DNA from: Paenibacillus sp. FSL R5-0517
GTDB taxonomy: Bacteria > Bacillota > Bacilli > Paenibacillales > Paenibacillaceae
Length of the DNA stretch: 64,000 nucleotides
Assembly (NCBI RefSeq): GCF_037974355.1
Contig: NZ_CP150235.1
Location: forward strand, 6,448,001 to 6,512,000
Reading direction: 5' to 3'
Part shown: positions 7,190-17,001 of the stretch, one piece after another
How positions within the stretch are numbered: the stretch's first letter is position 1
Layout of the letters: the number at the start of each line of letters is the position of its first letter
Translations under genes and position numbers: made by a program
Notes under the pieces: model-generated
Seen by the model: the letters and a program-made list of their open reading frames with translations, nothing else
Told to the model about the DNA's origin: nothing
The model's database searches: none

Positions 7190-9502
7190 TCAGATTCGTT
7201 TATAGTCCCGCCACTCCTCGGGCAGCAGGGAACGGTACGGTTCTTGGATAAAACGATCGTCGACCAGCACCAACACGCCCTTGTCTTCTTCCGTTCGAAT
7301 CAGCCGTCCACCCGCCTGCAGCACCTTGTTCATCCCCGGGAAAATATAAGCGTAATTAAATCCGTTGCGTCCTGTACGATCATAATAATCACGTAATACG
7401 TTGTTCTCCAAACCAATCTGCGGCAGCCCCGCACCTACCACCACAACGCCATTCAAGCGGTCTCCCGGCAGATCGACACCCTCCGAGAATACACCACCCA
7501 TAACGGCAAACACCAGTCGTGTTCGTTCAGGATTCGGCTGGAATCCATCCAGAAACTGCTCCCGTTCCAGTTCGTTCATGCCCTGCTTCTGTATGACCGT
7601 ATCCGCTTCACTTGCAAGCTGTGCATAGGTGTCATAGATCTCGCGCATATAAGGATACGACGGGAAGAACACCATCAGATTACTGCGCGGCCATTCACTT
7701 ACCAGCTGTTGCAGCATCTCCGCAATGGGGCGCCGGGATTGTTCCCGGTCTTTATAACGAACAGATAAGGGCATGAGTCTCACATCCAGCTGTTCACGCT
7801 GAAAGGGTGAGGGAATCTGCAACGTATAATCTTCTTCCTCTGCACCCAGCATATCCCGATAATAGCGAAGAGGTGACAAGGTTGCCGAGAAATGAATGAG
7901 GGAGCGAAAGCCTTTGGCCGTCTGACGAAGCAACACTGAAGGATCGAGACAGAATAACTTCACTCGCACTTCACTTCGAACGCACTCAGCATATGTGATA
8001 AAACGTTCATCGTACAGCTTGGCAATACGCAAAAAATTCTGTGCCGTGAAGTAAGCATCCAGCAGCAGCTGATCCGTCTCGGCATTGCCCGAACCACCTT
8101 CAACAAGACATTGCTCCGCAACCATGACAAAAGGCTCCAACCGTTCAATCAGTTCCTCCGGGGCCTCCTGTTGAATGATTTTCCCCTCATCTCCACCATT
8201 TTGGCGAAGGGTAATCAGATACTTATCAATGGCCCCGGTGTAGTCAACAATAGCTTTGGCAGCAGGCACACTGCTGTCCAGCGACTGGAACTCCCTTTTC
8301 ACATCCAGGAACACTGCCTTCTCCAGCTCCGCGGAAAACATCGTTCGACCACGATCGACCAGATTATGAGCCTCATCCACCAGTATCACCGTCTTGCGTT
8401 TCTGCTCCTCCAACATTCTTTTCAAAGATATCCGCGGATCAAAAATATAGTTATAATCGCAGATCACCGCATCGGCCGCATACGCCGCATCCAGTGAGAA
8501 TTCAAACGGACACACCCGATGTTTGCGCGCATACTGCTCAATAACCGGGCGTGTCATTAACGTCTCATGTTCCAGCATGTCCAGCACGGCTCCATTAATA
8601 CGGTCATAATATCCTTCGCACATGCCACACTGCCCCGTATCACAAGCTTCCTCTTCCTTGAAACAGATCTTGTCCTTCGCGGTCAGACTGATCACATGCA
8701 TCTTCAATCCTTCCGATTGCATCCGGGCAAAAGCTTCTTCTGCCGCCACCCGTGTCGTCGTCCTCGCGGTCAGATAGAACAATCGGTTCGCTTCGCCTTC
8801 GCCAATCGCTTTGACCGTGGGGAACAGCACGGACATGGTTTTGCCAATACCTGTTGGTGCTTTGGCCATCAATCCCTGACCCTCACGGATCGTCTTGTAC
8901 ACGGCTCCAGCCAACTTCCGCTGCCCCTCCCGGTATTTGCGAAAAGGAAACGGCAACTCTCGCACACTGATATCACGCTTTTCTTCATATGCAGCAATCA
9001 TCTCTGCATATGGCGCATAACCGGCAATCACTTCTGCTGCAAACTGCTCCAGCTCCTGCCTTTCTGCCATTCGGCGAAACCGTCTTTCTTCATGGGTTAC
9101 CGAATGCACATACGTCAACTGCACTTGCATACGTGGTTCATCATGCTGAACAGCGTACATATAGGCATACATCATGGCCTGTGCCCAGTGCACTGGAAGA
9201 CCCTCTCCCAGATCATCCAGATTGCCCGCAGTTGATTTGATCTCATCCACCGTCAATTGACCCTCCAACCGAATCAGGCCATCACAGCGCCCTTCCACCA
9301 CATAGGTCAGATCCCCGTGTTGAATCTCAGTTTCGAGCACAATCTCTTTCAGATCCTCTTCGGTATACTCCTTCTGGACACGTTGGTGGATTCGAGTCCC
9401 CTCCTGCATCGAGGCATTGGTCCGGAACCCCGGACGTATGCTGCCACTGCGGTACACATACTCCACCAAAGGTCTTACCGATATCCGAATTGTTGTTGTC
9501 AT
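7190..9502 (-). CDS. Nuclease-helicase fusion: PD-(D/E)XK domain plus DinG/XPD-like helicase
   Basis: The 770-residue protein joins two activities. Residues 1-160 look like a RecB/Cas4-type PD-(D/E)XK nuclease: G.RIHQRVQ, then GRCDGL (about 71-76), then the catalytic VDEIKST (about 85-91). From residue 200 it is a superfamily 2 Rad3/XPD/DinG-type helicase with Walker A KAPTGIGKT (214-222), four clustered cysteines at about 280, 287, 292 and 295 plus one near 331 (an iron-sulfur domain), the DEAH box VDEAHN (about 375-380) and C-terminal motif VI-type GRLIRTEEDKG. This architecture belongs to COG1199-type helicases in Firmicutes and should act in DNA repair or in degrading DNA. The Cas4-type cysteines are absent from the nuclease part. 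It stands alone. Confidence 0.88.
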   Translation of the reverse strand: MTTTIRISVRPLVEYVYRSGSIRPGFRTNASMQEGTRIHQRVQKEYTEEDLKEIVLETEIQHGDLTYVVEGRCDGLIRLEGQLTVDEIKSTAGNLDDLGEGLPVHWAQAMMYAYMYAVQHDEPRMQVQLTYVHSVTHEERRFRRMAERQELEQFAAEVIAGYAPYAEMIAAYEEKRDISVRELPFPFRKYREGQRKLAGAVYKTIREGQGLMAKAPTGIGKTMSVLFPTVKAIGEGEANRLFYLTARTTTRVAAEEAFARMQSEGLKMHVISLTAKDKICFKEEEACDTGQCGMCEGYYDRINGAVLDMLEHETLMTRPVIEQYARKHRVCPFEFSLDAAYAADAVICDYNYIFDPRISLKRMLEEQKRKTVILVDEAHNLVDRGRTMFSAELEKAVFLDVKREFQSLDSSVPAAKAIVDYTGAIDKYLITLRQNGGDEGKIIQQEAPEELIERLEPFVMVAEQCLVEGGSGNAETDQLLLDAYFTAQNFLRIAKLYDERFITYAECVRSEVRVKLFCLDPSVLLRQTAKGFRSLIHFSATLSPLRYYRDMLGAEEEDYTLQIPSPFQREQLDVRLMPLSVRYKDREQSRRPIAEMLQQLVSEWPRSNLMVFFPSYPYMREIYDTYAQLASEADTVIQKQGMNELEREQFLDGFQPNPERTRLVFAVMGGVFSEGVDLPGDRLNGVVVVGAGLPQIGLENNVLRDYYDRTGRNGFNYAYIFPGMNKVLQAGGRLIRTEEDKGVLVLVDDRFIQEPYRSLLPEEWRDYKRI

Positions 9503-9612
9503 ACGATCACCCGTTCTGTTTGTAGTGATTATACTTTATCATGAAAAGACGTGCTCAAACCAGTTGATCCACCGATTGGACTCGCACAATCTCATATGCT
9601 ATCTTGAGATAG

Positions 9613-10137
<525 letters not shown>

Positions 10138-10185
10138 CGGATTGAGCCGCATCTGGCTTTTATCGCGTAACCCACGTTTTTTCAC

Positions 10186-10213
10186 ACCTCTTCCTGCTTG
10201 GAAGAGGTTTTTT
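10186..10213 (+). terminator. Rho-independent terminator after hmoB
   Basis: ACCTCTTCC (10186-10194), a TGCTT loop, GGAAGAGGT (10200-10208), then TTTTT. This is a compact perfect hairpin. Confidence 0.85.
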
Positions 10214-10305
10214 GCCGTCCATTTTGAAGGCTTTCATTTTTGACACAGCCATGCTGAGATAGGATAATACTTGTTAAATGAAACTTCGGAAGGGAAGGCG
10301 GTACC

Positions 10306-12288
10306 TTGTCACGCAGTTCACTCACCCGATTTCTAAGCGGACCTTTTATATTCTTTACCATCATCATGATGATCAAAAGCTCACTGGCCTGGATCGTTAT
10401 CTTCGATGACATCCCTGTCTGGAAACCTCTGCTGACCGAATTGCCGCTCATCTGGATCGGCTTCTGTCTAATTGAGTGGTTTGCTGCCAAGCGGCGGATG
10501 TGGATGTACCTTGCCATGAATTTGCTGCTCTCAGGCATTTTCTTTGCAGCCATCATGTACTACAAATATTACGGTGTAATCGTTAACTATCACGCGCTGG
10601 CACAGGTGAATCAGGTGACTTCGGTCAAGAGCAGCATGTTCTCTTTGCTGGACCCCTATTATTTGTTTATTTTTGCAGACGTTCTGATCATTGGGGGAAT
10701 ACTCGTTCGTCGTCGGATCAAGCTCGGGAGTACAGAACGCCCGAATCGCATACCACTTGAACGACGCGCCAGAAGACGGGTTGCTTCGGTCATTCTGACC
10801 CTGTCCTTGATCCTATGCATGCTTAACATCTATCCCAATCGGGCCAGCATGAGTGAGCTTACACAAGCAGAACAGATGGGCATCCTCGGTTACGAGGCAT
10901 ATACCATCCTGGATCGACCTGATGAACTTGTGCCCGTTGCTCACATTGATCAGGCTGCCATCGACCAACTGAAGCAAACGACTCCACTTCCTGCGATTGT
11001 GAAGCAGGGTGCAGCGAGCGGACGCAACGTGATCATGCTCCAGATGGAATCGTTTCAGAACTTTCTGATTGGATTAGAGGTGGATGGACAGGAGATCACG
11101 CCCAACCTGAATGAATTGGCTAGACAGAGCCTGTATTTTCCGAACTTTTATCAGCAAGTGGGACAGGGAAATACATCCGATGCCGAATTCGTTGTGAATA
11201 CTTCGTTCTACACCCCACCGAACGGGGCAGCAACGACTGTATACGCAGATAAGGCTCTGCCGAGTCTACCCAAGCTAATGGCGGCGAACGGATATCAGAC
11301 AGCCACATTCCATACAAATGATGTCCGATTCTGGAATCGGGATCAGTTATACAAGGCACTTGGATTCGACCAGTATTATGATATTGATTATTTCGGCACA
11401 CAGGATTCTATCGCCTTCTCGGCCTCGGATGAAGTGCTATATTCCAAAACACTGGATAAGCTGGAGTCCATGCAGTCTTCCGGTGATCCCTTCTATGCCC
11501 ATATCATCTCCATGTCAGCCCACCACCCGTACACTTTGCCCGAAAACAAGGTGAAGCTGACGCTGCCTGAGCGTTACAAGGATACGTTGCCCGGCGATTA
11601 TCTGATATCGCAGCACTATGCCGATCAGGCGATTGGACAGTTGATTGCTGGACTGAAGGAACGGGGATTATGGGAAAACAGCCTGCTCGTCCTGTATGGG
11701 GATCATCTGGGTCTCCCCATCTATTCACTGGATAAGCAAGACAGAGTCATCATGAAAGAGTTGTATGGTCGGGAGTACACATCAGCAGATATGATTAATA
11801 TTCCGCTCATGATCTCGGCCCCTGGCGTAACCGCGGGTGTTCAGCTGGAACAGATCGGAGGTCAGGTGGACATTCTGCCAACGATTGCGGGACTCACCGG
11901 CGTATCATTGGAGGACCAATTACACTTCGGACAGGATTTGTTGCGTGAAGGCGGAAATCTTCTACCCGAACGATATTACCTTCCTTCCGGGTCGGTTCTA
12001 AACGATGCTTCTCTCTTCATACCCGCAAAAGGATACGGGGACGGAACGCATTATTCCCTAGCTGATGCGGGCAGACAGGATACCGGGCAAGAGCAGAAGG
12101 CTGTTCCTTCGGAAGAGACGCCGCAGATTTCGGCGGGCAAGGTACCTCCAGCAATCTTTACATCCAGTAACAATGAGGTTTCTTCTTCACGGTTTATAAC
12201 CAAGGAACAGTATGATCGAGCATTGGATCTTGCACACTTGTCCAACAGTTATTTGAGCCAGCTTCCGGATCGAAAGACTACACAATAG
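10306..12288 (+). CDS. LTA synthase family (sulfatase-fold) membrane protein
   Basis: The 660-residue protein has a membrane N-terminus with several helices in the first 165 residues, then an extracellular sulfatase-type domain. The catalytic threonine is in QGNTSDAEF (about T290), with NVIMLQMESFQ before it and HTNDVRFWNRD, SMSAHHPY and YGDHLG after it, all typical of LtaS/YflE/YfnI enzymes. Such enzymes transfer glycerol-phosphate from phosphatidylglycerol to build or prime lipoteichoic acid on the outer membrane face. Translation starts at TTG 10306, preceded by GGAAGGGAAGG. The C-terminal 60 residues are a low-complexity Gln/Ser-rich tail. It is a single gene here, and I cannot say whether it is a synthase or a primase. 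Confidence 0.9.
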   Translation: MSRSSLTRFLSGPFIFFTIIMMIKSSLAWIVIFDDIPVWKPLLTELPLIWIGFCLIEWFAAKRRMWMYLAMNLLLSGIFFAAIMYYKYYGVIVNYHALAQVNQVTSVKSSMFSLLDPYYLFIFADVLIIGGILVRRRIKLGSTERPNRIPLERRARRRVASVILTLSLILCMLNIYPNRASMSELTQAEQMGILGYEAYTILDRPDELVPVAHIDQAAIDQLKQTTPLPAIVKQGAASGRNVIMLQMESFQNFLIGLEVDGQEITPNLNELARQSLYFPNFYQQVGQGNTSDAEFVVNTSFYTPPNGAATTVYADKALPSLPKLMAANGYQTATFHTNDVRFWNRDQLYKALGFDQYYDIDYFGTQDSIAFSASDEVLYSKTLDKLESMQSSGDPFYAHIISMSAHHPYTLPENKVKLTLPERYKDTLPGDYLISQHYADQAIGQLIAGLKERGLWENSLLVLYGDHLGLPIYSLDKQDRVIMKELYGREYTSADMINIPLMISAPGVTAGVQLEQIGGQVDILPTIAGLTGVSLEDQLHFGQDLLREGGNLLPERYYLPSGSVLNDASLFIPAKGYGDGTHYSLADAGRQDTGQEQKAVPSEETPQISAGKVPPAIFTSSNNEVSSSRFITKEQYDRALDLAHLSNSYLSQLPDRKTTQ

Positions 12289-12384
12289 TTGAATTTTTTT
12301 ACTCGAACTCATCCATGCGGCGACCTTCCTCTCTTACATAGACGGAATGGTCGCTATTTATCTGTACGGAGCCAGACTGGTTGC

Positions 12385-12945
12385 CTATCCATTCGTGAGC
12401 AGACCATCAAAGAGCCAGTTGCCTTCCTCGGAACGAATGAAATAGAGATCCAATGCACCGTTTCCATCAGACCATACAGTAGCCATATGTAAAATGAGCC
12501 GATCTGAATCCAGCGGATTAAATCCGCGATACTCCAGATTATTCAGGCTAACGTTTTGCAGAAAAGGTACTTCGTAATCTACCTGATCCCGTTTCGAAAT
12601 AATGATATTGCTCTGCTGCGATATTTCTATGTTCGGAGAAGACACCGATTCAAGATATGCATAATCTTTAGATTGCATCGCTGCCATTAATTTAAACGTA
12701 ATGTTCAGCGTTTCTCTTAAACTTTCTACTTCTTCCTGCTCTTTTGCCTTTTTTTCATCTTTTTCCTTCTGGTTGTTCCGCACCTGCTCCCTCAGCAGTT
12801 CGTTTTCCTTCTGAACTTGTTCGGTATCTATGGCGTCCTTGCGTTCCCTCTGCTGTACATCTGGTAGTGAAGCATCGTCACTTGAAGTGCAGGCTGTTAA
12901 AAATAAAGCGAACATCGATATGAACAAGATTCTGCTTTTACTCAT
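12385..12945 (-). CDS. Putative lipoprotein with coiled coil and NTF2-like C-terminal domain
   Basis: The signal sequence ILFISMFALFLTAC ends in a lipobox, so the mature protein is a membrane-anchored lipoprotein. Residues 25-80 are Glu/Lys/Gln-rich and form a strong predicted coiled coil (QVQKENELLREQVRNNQKE). The rest (about 85-186) resembles an NTF2-like fold: TFKLMAAMQSKDYAYLES, a strand series, and LDLYFIRSEEGNWLFDGLL at the end. The ribosome site is AAGGAGGGG. It is convergent with the LTA synthase-like gene, from which it is separated by about 95 bp including a weak hairpin. The function is unknown. Confidence 0.75.
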   Translation of the reverse strand: MSKSRILFISMFALFLTACTSSDDASLPDVQQRERKDAIDTEQVQKENELLREQVRNNQKEKDEKKAKEQEEVESLRETLNITFKLMAAMQSKDYAYLESVSSPNIEISQQSNIIISKRDQVDYEVPFLQNVSLNNLEYRGFNPLDSDRLILHMATVWSDGNGALDLYFIRSEEGNWLFDGLLTNG

Positions 12946-13052
12946 CTAATCCCCTCCTTAAATAAAAATGAAAATAAACATATATCTTCCATATTAATGG
13001 TAACATATCCCACATAAATAAAAAGAGGATCTCGTTCGTTCTGAAAAATAAA

Positions 13053-13093
13053 CCAAAAAGACCCGAACCCTGTTAGTCCAGGCTCGGGTCTTT
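13053..13093 (-). terminator. Rho-independent terminator of the GNAT/nitrilase operon
   Basis: On the minus strand AAAGACCCGA (13084-13093) pairs with TCGGGTCTTT (13057-13066) and runs into a T stretch. It begins a few nucleotides past the stop at 13101. Confidence 0.75.
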
Positions 13094-13100
13094 CAACTCA

Positions 13101-13772
13101 TTACAACGGCAGTAATGCAACCGACTTACGAGCAGTCAATTGCTCTACCATGGCAAGCCACTCCTGTGGTTTGTTCGGTAGCACCGCATAATACCGATTC
13201 AGGAAATCAGCCACCAGACTGGCTGGCAGTTCACCGAGGGACTCATCGCTTGGCATAAAGCACAGATCCAATCCGCCAACCGCTTCCCCATCCCCTTGCC
13301 AGGATGGATGAACGTACGGGAAATCCAGACGCTGGTATCCCAGATGCGACAATACTTCGCGGCGTACATACGGGTCCATCGGCTTGATCCCGCCAAATTC
13401 GTGATCCTGACTCAGATATGGGTTATAGATTTCGGCAAACATGCCGAACAATTCCTTCCCGTTGGCTGCCGCGAGCTTCTGCAGATCACGCTTGCGGTGA
13501 TTCGCCAGGAAACTGCCGATACCCAGACCTTCACGCCCAATAATCGTAAAGTCCGTCATCGCCACATTCCAATCCTCGTAGTAACGGTACTCTGTCGCGC
13601 CAACGACTTGTCCCTCGTGCACAGCCACGAATACCCGAATACCTGGATCTTCCAATGGCTCTGCCCAGAGCGGGAAGTCCAACACTTCTTCCCTTGGGAA
13701 GATCTCCTGCATCAGCTTGTGCATTTGGGCAAACAATGGATCGTTAATGGATGTAATACGCGTGAATTCCAT
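13101..13772 (-). CDS. GNAT-type N-acetyltransferase
   Basis: The 223-residue protein has a GNAT core: VFVAVHEGQVVGATEYRYYEDWNVAMTDFTIIGRE contains the central strands, and GLGIGSFLANHRKRDLQKLA occupies the acetyl-CoA loop and following helix. The loop GxGIGS matches the Q/RxxGxG/A type only loosely. A later segment with LGYQRLDFPYVHPSW resembles acetyltransferases acting on larger substrates. The start is supported by AAGGAGGCA. It is the last gene of a four-gene minus-strand run (LysR, nitrilase, GNAT, GNAT) ending at a terminator. The substrate is unknown. Confidence 0.78.
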   Translation of the reverse strand: MEFTRITSINDPLFAQMHKLMQEIFPREEVLDFPLWAEPLEDPGIRVFVAVHEGQVVGATEYRYYEDWNVAMTDFTIIGREGLGIGSFLANHRKRDLQKLAAANGKELFGMFAEIYNPYLSQDHEFGGIKPMDPYVRREVLSHLGYQRLDFPYVHPSWQGDGEAVGGLDLCFMPSDESLGELPASLVADFLNRYYAVLPNKPQEWLAMVEQLTARKSVALLPL

Positions 13773-13865
13773 GGATAAATGCCTCCTTGATAAGAATGTA
13801 TAGTTTAATCATTCGTGTATATAACTCGTTCAAAATTGGGTTTGATCTGTAACGGTGAGCAAATC

Positions 13866-14540
13866 TTATCGAAATGGATTTCGCCACTCCATCAGGGCAG
13901 CATAATTGCAGGACTCCTCGTCATCCAGATAGTCTGCGGTCACGCCAACTGGCATGCGGCCACAACGCAGCAGGAACGATATCACCGGGTCATGCTTCTC
14001 TCCCGCGGCCACTTGATCCAGATATTCCTGTGCAGACAGTTGATCTGCAACCAGATGATAACCTGGCATTCTGCCTGCACCCAGTAACCGATCTATACCC
14101 TGTGCAATCACCAGGTGGTACATCGCCTGCATCATCAACTGAGCCAGTCCCCACTTGCGATACTTCGGACGAACACAGAGATCAACAATATACAGCGTGT
14201 TGCCATCCGACTGGTGGTTACGAATATAGCCGTCATCTGTGACTTCGGCCCAGGTATGACTCGCTGGATGTGCAGGGTCCCACTGCATCCGCAGCGAGGT
14301 CATCGATCCAGCCAATTCTCCATCCACTTCAATGCAGATGGCCCCTTCCGGGTAATGCTGCACATGACTGTTGAGCTGCTCGTGACTCCAGAGCAGCTCT
14401 TCCGGATAAGGAGGAGGGAAACTTTCCGCCTGAATACGAATAAGTTCCTCAAAGTCGGCTACAACGTAATTGCGGACGACCGCTTTTACCCTTTTACCCT
14501 TCCGCTCCGGGTCGGTGATCAGCATTTCTTTCGTATACAT
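13866..14540 (-). CDS. GNAT-type N-acetyltransferase next to a nitrilase-family enzyme
   Basis: I chose the ATG at 14540 because GGAAAGGGG lies about 12 nt upstream; an alternative ATG at 14585 has no clear ribosome site. The protein (about 224 residues) has the GNAT pattern ADFEELIRIQAESFPPPYPEELLWSHEQL, LAGSMTSLRMQ, TLYIVDLCVRPKYRKWGLAQLMMQAMYHL (acetyl-CoA site) and LLGAGRMPGYH. It lies 80 nt downstream of the carbon-nitrogen hydrolase gene. In many bacteria a GNAT domain of this type is fused directly to a carbon-nitrogen hydrolase, so the two products probably act in one pathway. The substrate is unknown. Confidence 0.82.
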   Translation of the reverse strand: MYTKEMLITDPERKGKRVKAVVRNYVVADFEELIRIQAESFPPPYPEELLWSHEQLNSHVQHYPEGAICIEVDGELAGSMTSLRMQWDPAHPASHTWAEVTDDGYIRNHQSDGNTLYIVDLCVRPKYRKWGLAQLMMQAMYHLVIAQGIDRLLGAGRMPGYHLVADQLSAQEYLDQVAAGEKHDPVISFLLRCGRMPVGVTADYLDDEESCNYAALMEWRNPFR

Positions 14541-14620
14541 GTTGCCGGATCGCCCCTTTCCACTGACAAATGAATTCTGATACATGTTCCGATGTCTTGT
14601 TCATTAATAAATGGAATTGT

Positions 14621-15478
14621 CTATTCCCAATCGGTATACAGATCAGTACGGCGGTCACGCCAGGTCGTTACCGATCCACGTTCCCGCACTTCATATAACA
14701 AGTCCAGATCCAGATCAGCGGTCACAATCATATCGTTGTTAATCTCACCCTCCGCCAGAATGCCACGTGGCGGGAATGGGATATCATTCGGCGTAATTAT
14801 TGCGGCTTGTCCATAGTTGGCACGCATGAAGTCAACCGTCGGCAAGTTACCCACCGTTCCGGTTAACACCACATATACCTGATTCTCCACCGCGCGGGCA
14901 TGACTCGTATAACGCACACGGTAGAATCCATGACGATCGTCCGTACAGGAAGGACAGAAAATCACGTCAGCACCTTTGGCTTTGGCCATGCGTACAATTT
15001 CCGGGAACTCAATATCGTAACAGGTCAGCATGGCAATACGACCTTTATTGGTGTCGAACACCTCAAGTCCATCTCCGGGAGCCATATTCCATTCCTGCAC
15101 TTCAGTTGGCGTTATGTGAATCTTGTCCTGGCGTGCGATGCGACCATCCGGGTAGAACAGGTGAGCTGTATTATACAGCTTTCCCTCACGGCGAATGACG
15201 TGGGTTCCCCCGATAACATGCATACCGTACTTGGCAGCAAGTGAGGTGAACAGTTGTTCATATTGCTCCGTAAAGTTCGGCAGATCCTCAATGGTCAATG
15301 CATTACCTTGTTCGTCTCCAATGGACATTAGTTGCGTTGTAAAAAATTCTGGGAACAGCACAAATTCGGTCCCGTATTCATTCGCTGTCCGTATATAATG
15401 CTCCGCCTGAGCGGCGAACTGCTCAAACGAGCTGATTGTGTGCAATTGGTATTGTACAGCGGATACCCGCAGTTTCAT
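14621..15478 (-). CDS. Carbon-nitrogen hydrolase (nitrilase superfamily)
   Basis: The 285-residue enzyme shows the complete catalytic triad of the nitrilase superfamily: Glu 44 in LFPEFFTT, Lys 119 in RQDKIHITP and Cys 153 in LTCYDIEFPE. The DRHGFYRVRYTSHARAVENQVYVV segment is also typical. Such enzymes hydrolyse amides or carbamoyl groups in the cytoplasm. The length is usual for the single-domain branch. It precedes a GNAT gene in the same orientation, matching known fusions of these two domains. There is no predicted secretion signal. The natural substrate cannot be read from the sequence. Confidence 0.88.
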   Translation of the reverse strand: MKLRVSAVQYQLHTISSFEQFAAQAEHYIRTANEYGTEFVLFPEFFTTQLMSIGDEQGNALTIEDLPNFTEQYEQLFTSLAAKYGMHVIGGTHVIRREGKLYNTAHLFYPDGRIARQDKIHITPTEVQEWNMAPGDGLEVFDTNKGRIAMLTCYDIEFPEIVRMAKAKGADVIFCPSCTDDRHGFYRVRYTSHARAVENQVYVVLTGTVGNLPTVDFMRANYGQAAIITPNDIPFPPRGILAEGEINNDMIVTADLDLDLLYEVRERGSVTTWRDRRTDLYTDWE

Positions 15479-15588
15479 GTTCGTACACCTCCACCATAAT
15501 TATGCTTCCATTGTAACAACGATCCTGATTCAACAAAAGAGTATTTACACTGGGCACTACAACGACAGAATACCTTCCGATCGCTCCC

Positions 15589-16473
15589 TTACTCACCCAG
15601 CATCGACTGTGTGAATCCGATCCATTCTCTCGTGGCAAAAGACAGATAACGGTCCTTCCGCCAGATCATGCCGAGCTGCCATGGAATCACCGGTTCCACC
15701 ACGGGTATAATGCGCACGCGCATGTGGTCCACCTCACGACAGATCGTTTCCGGCAGTAAGGCTACACCCAGATTGGCGGCAACCATTGCGCTGAGCAGAT
15801 CCCACTGAGAGCTCTCATACACCACCCTCGGCTGGAACCCCGCATGCTGGCAGGCCACAATAATCCGATCATGCAATGCAAAATCCTCCCGAAACAGCAC
15901 AAAGGCGTCGTTTTCGAGTTCATGCAGCGCAACCGAATCTTTACCCGCAAGTGGATGTGAAGGGTGTACAAGCAGATTCAATTTCTCTTTCACAAAAACA
16001 AAATGATCCAACAGTTCGTCCACGGTTGGCAGAACGGCAACACCAATATCCAGTGCACCGCTAATCACATCGGCCTCCACTTTTTTGGCACCATCCTCAA
16101 ATAGCTGAATGGTCACCTGCGGGTAGGCTTTGTGGAATTCACCAATGATCATGGGGAAAAAGCTGGACCCCACCATCGGCGGCAGGCCAATCCGCAGGTG
16201 ACCTTTCTTCAGATTCATCAAGTCGTCCAGTTCGGATGACAGATTGCGGAATGATTTTTCAATCTCAAGCGCCTGGCGGAAAAACACATGGCCTGCATCG
16301 GTTAATTCCACCTTTTTTCCATAACGGTCCAGTAGCGTGATCCCCAATTCCTCTTCAAGACTCTTGACCGTCTTGCTGATGGTAGGCTGGGTGATATACA
16401 GCACTTCAGCGGCTTTGGTGAAGCTTTGTTGTCGGGCAACTTCCAGAAAATATTGCAAATGGCGGATATCCAT
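15589..16473 (-). CDS. LysR family regulator, probable CidR-type regulator of cidAB
   Basis: The start at ATG 16473 (MDIRHLQYFLEVARQ) is favoured because GAGGTGGAG precedes it; an upstream in-frame Met lies in the ribosome-site region. Residues 1-60 form the LysR helix-turn-helix (SFTKAAEVLYITQPTISKTVKSLEEELG). The rest is the periplasmic-binding-like effector domain (RIGLPPMVGSSFFPMIIGEF). It is transcribed away from cidAB with a 156-bp shared intergenic region. In Bacillus and Staphylococcus the LysR protein CidR (YwbI) sits divergently beside cidAB and activates it in response to overflow metabolism or acetate. By context this is that regulator. Confidence 0.85.
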   Translation of the reverse strand: MDIRHLQYFLEVARQQSFTKAAEVLYITQPTISKTVKSLEEELGITLLDRYGKKVELTDAGHVFFRQALEIEKSFRNLSSELDDLMNLKKGHLRIGLPPMVGSSFFPMIIGEFHKAYPQVTIQLFEDGAKKVEADVISGALDIGVAVLPTVDELLDHFVFVKEKLNLLVHPSHPLAGKDSVALHELENDAFVLFREDFALHDRIIVACQHAGFQPRVVYESSQWDLLSAMVAANLGVALLPETICREVDHMRVRIIPVVEPVIPWQLGMIWRKDRYLSFATREWIGFTQSMLGE

Positions 16474-16629
16474 CCGTTGATCTCCACCTCTCATAGACAA
16501 ATGGAATAGTAAACATTCTTAATATGCATTTTACTCATGAAAGAATGCCATGTAAAATTTATGATATCAAATGAAACATTTTCAAAAAAAAATTAAACGA
16601 TTACGTTGATGATACAAGGAGGGATTGAA

Positions 16630-17001
16630 GTGAAAAAATGGGGCCTTGGTATTGCACAGGTTGCGCTCTTAATGGTTTTTTCACTGCTTATGGACCTGCT
16701 GGCCCGTACTCTCCATCTTCCTGTACCGGGTTCGATTCTCGGTATGGTCGTGCTATTCATTCTGCTTCAGACTCGTGTCGTGAAGCTGCGCTGGATTGAA
16801 GTTGGAGCTGCATGGCTGCTCGGAGAACTACTGTTATTTTTCATCCCGTCAGCCGTTGGCATCATGAACTATATGCCCATGCTGGAGCATGACGGATTGC
16901 AGATTTTATTCATCGTACTACTTAGCACTTTCCTGGTCATGTCCTGCACAGGACTCGTTGCTACACGAATTGCGAAACGAAAGGAGCGTCACATTGGATG
17001 A
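16630..17001 (+). CDS. cidA: CidA/LrgA family holin-like protein
   Basis: Translation most likely starts at GTG 16630, with AAGGAGGG about 8 nt upstream; the ATG at 16606 lies before that site. The 123-residue product has four hydrophobic segments and the family hallmark LHLPVPGSILGMVVLFILL, with KLRWIEVGAAWLLGELLLFFIPSAVGIMNY after it. CidA-type proteins are small membrane proteins proposed to act like holins, or in carboxylate export, influencing murein hydrolase activity and cell death. Its stop overlaps the cidB start by 4 nt. Confidence 0.9.
   Translation: MKKWGLGIAQVALLMVFSLLMDLLARTLHLPVPGSILGMVVLFILLQTRVVKLRWIEVGAAWLLGELLLFFIPSAVGIMNYMPMLEHDGLQILFIVLLSTFLVMSCTGLVATRIAKRKERHIG

Noticed and set aside
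8567-9235. 222-codon plus-strand frame opposite the helicase
   Set aside because: Antisense shadow; His/Phe/Leu-rich composition and no ribosome site.
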